This document shows positions 7,375-8,050 of a DNA stretch of 8,050 nucleotides, piece by piece; position 1 is the stretch's first letter; the number at the start of each line of letters is the position of its first letter. Where the stretch lies: contig JAIEQQ010000668.1 in assembly GCA_019747615.1 (NCBI GenBank), forward strand, positions 1 through 8,050, read 5' to 3'. Made by a program: the position numbers and the translations under genes. The DNA comes from Phycisphaerales bacterium (GTDB lineage Bacteria; Planctomycetota; Phycisphaerae; Phycisphaerales; UBA1924). The notes under the pieces are model-generated. The model had not been told where the DNA came from. It ran no database searches and saw only the letters and a list, made by a program, of their open reading frames with translations.

Positions 7375-8050
7375 CTACTTGTTCATCTTCAGCAACGCGG
7401 CCTCGATCGCCGCGAGGCGGGCCTTGAGCTCGGCGTTCTCGGCGTCGCGCCGTGCCGCGTCGGCCTTGAGCGCGTCGATCTGCCGGTCCTTCTCCGCGCG
7501 CAAATCACGCAGGGCCTCGACCATCAACGCCGTCGTCGAGCGCTCCGTCACATAGCGATACCCGTTGGCATTCTTCTGCACCCAGTCCGGGAAGACGCGC
7601 TCGACCTCCTGCGCAATCAACCCGAGCTGCGTCCCCGGCAGCCCCATGTTGCTTGCCACGGCGTCGGCGTTGTACTCGAAGCTATATCCACGGAGCTGCA
7701 AGAGTCGGTCGAGAGTGCCCGCCATCGGCTTGATGTCGTGCTTGAGCCGCTCATCGCTGAAGGACGACCACATGCCGCCACCGGTCTTGATTGCCTGGCC
7801 GCCGCTCTGGGTGTTGAACTGAAAGAGTGTCTGGTTATTGGCGGTGATTAGGAACGCATCGTTCCCGCCCACGCCGGGGTCGTTACCAAGTTCGAGCGTC
7901 AGCACCGTCTGGTTCGCGGCAAAGTTCGTTCGCGTGAACGAGACCGTGTCGGTGTTCTCATTGACGGCGCCGAAGTAAAACGGCTGGCCGGTCGGAACCC
8001 CCGCCAGACCGGTGAGGCCGGACCACGGCACGTTGTTGGCGGTGTTGGCG
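7375..8050 (-). CDS. C-terminal part of a surface or fibre-like protein with peptidase S74 chaperone domain (5' end outside window)
   Basis: The frame is open to the right edge, so only about 224 C-terminal residues are seen. S74 (endosialidase-type intramolecular chaperone) domains help phage tail fibres and bacterial surface proteins trimerise, then usually cut themselves off. The signature SDERLKHDI (Ser codon 7758-7756) provides the Ser and, five residues later, the Lys expected of the autocleavage dyad; cleavage would fall just before this Ser. The block LGLIAQEVERVFPDWV is also diagnostic. The last roughly 50 residues (LRDLRAEKDRQIDALKADAA and onward) form a charged coiled coil ending at the stop. 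The upstream NVPWSGLTGLAGVPTG and Asn/Thr-rich beta-type sequence look like the end of a repetitive extracellular stalk. A GTG at 8031 lies in frame but is probably internal. No phage genes are nearby, so a cell-surface protein is more likely than a prophage fibre. Confidence 0.85.
   Translation of the reverse strand, partial: ANTANNVPWSGLTGLAGVPTGQPFYFGAVNENTDTVSFTRTNFAANQTVLTLELGNDPGVGGNDAFLITANNQTLFQFNTQSGGQAIKTGGGMWSSFSDERLKHDIKPMAGTLDRLLQLRGYSFEYNADAVASNMGLPGTQLGLIAQEVERVFPDWVQKNANGYRYVTERSTTALMVEALRDLRAEKDRQIDALKADAARRDAENAELKARLAAIEAALLKMNK

Noticed and set aside
7375..8050. Prophage tail-fibre gene
   Set aside because: No other phage-type gene is in the window, and S74 domains also occur in bacterial surface proteins; undecidable without the upstream part.

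Overview
The window is high-GC bacterial DNA. The gene content and the style of the intergenic DNA suggest a planctomycete, probably of the class Phycisphaerae: an AstA-like succinyltransferase, a YkuD L,D-transpeptidase, small SdpI-like and bacterial-PH membrane proteins, a large surface protein ending in an S74 chaperone domain, and many 6-8 bp tandem repeats between genes. This placement is inference; there is no rRNA or other marker gene in view. I support seven protein-coding genes and see no RNA genes, transposases, CRISPR arrays or prophage genes.

Positions 1-4121 carry three minus-strand genes. In transcription order they are a class V aminotransferase resembling isopenicillin N epimerase (4121-2847), a secreted L,D-transpeptidase (2638-1541) and an arginine N-succinyltransferase-like enzyme (1372-176). 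Gaps of 168-208 bp, and a stem-loop after the transpeptidase stop, suggest separate transcription rather than a tight operon. Positions 1-175 hold no gene I can assign.

A 245-bp divergent region (4122-4366), rich in short tandem repeats, separates the aminotransferase from a plus-strand class II fumarase (4367-5917), the clearest call in the window. The 305-bp gap after fumarase (5918-6222) holds a heptamer repeat, a perfect 8-bp stem with a GCGA loop, and a few copies of the octamer family also found around the aminotransferase.

Positions 6223-7258 carry two small plus-strand membrane genes 55 bp apart: an SdpI-family protein and a bacterial PH-domain protein. The minus-strand gene at the right edge (7375 to beyond 8050) encodes the C-terminus of a larger protein with an intramolecular chaperone (peptidase S74) domain and a terminal coiled coil.

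The genes look like a mix of housekeeping functions (fumarate hydration in the TCA cycle, arginine catabolism, cell-wall cross-linking, envelope proteins) rather than one pathway. I found no convincing undescribed multi-gene system. The most unusual signal is a family of octamer tandem arrays (TTTGCCAC and TTTGCTGC) in three intergenic spaces. Two of these arrays flank the aminotransferase gene in inverted orientation, and one begins directly at its stop codon.
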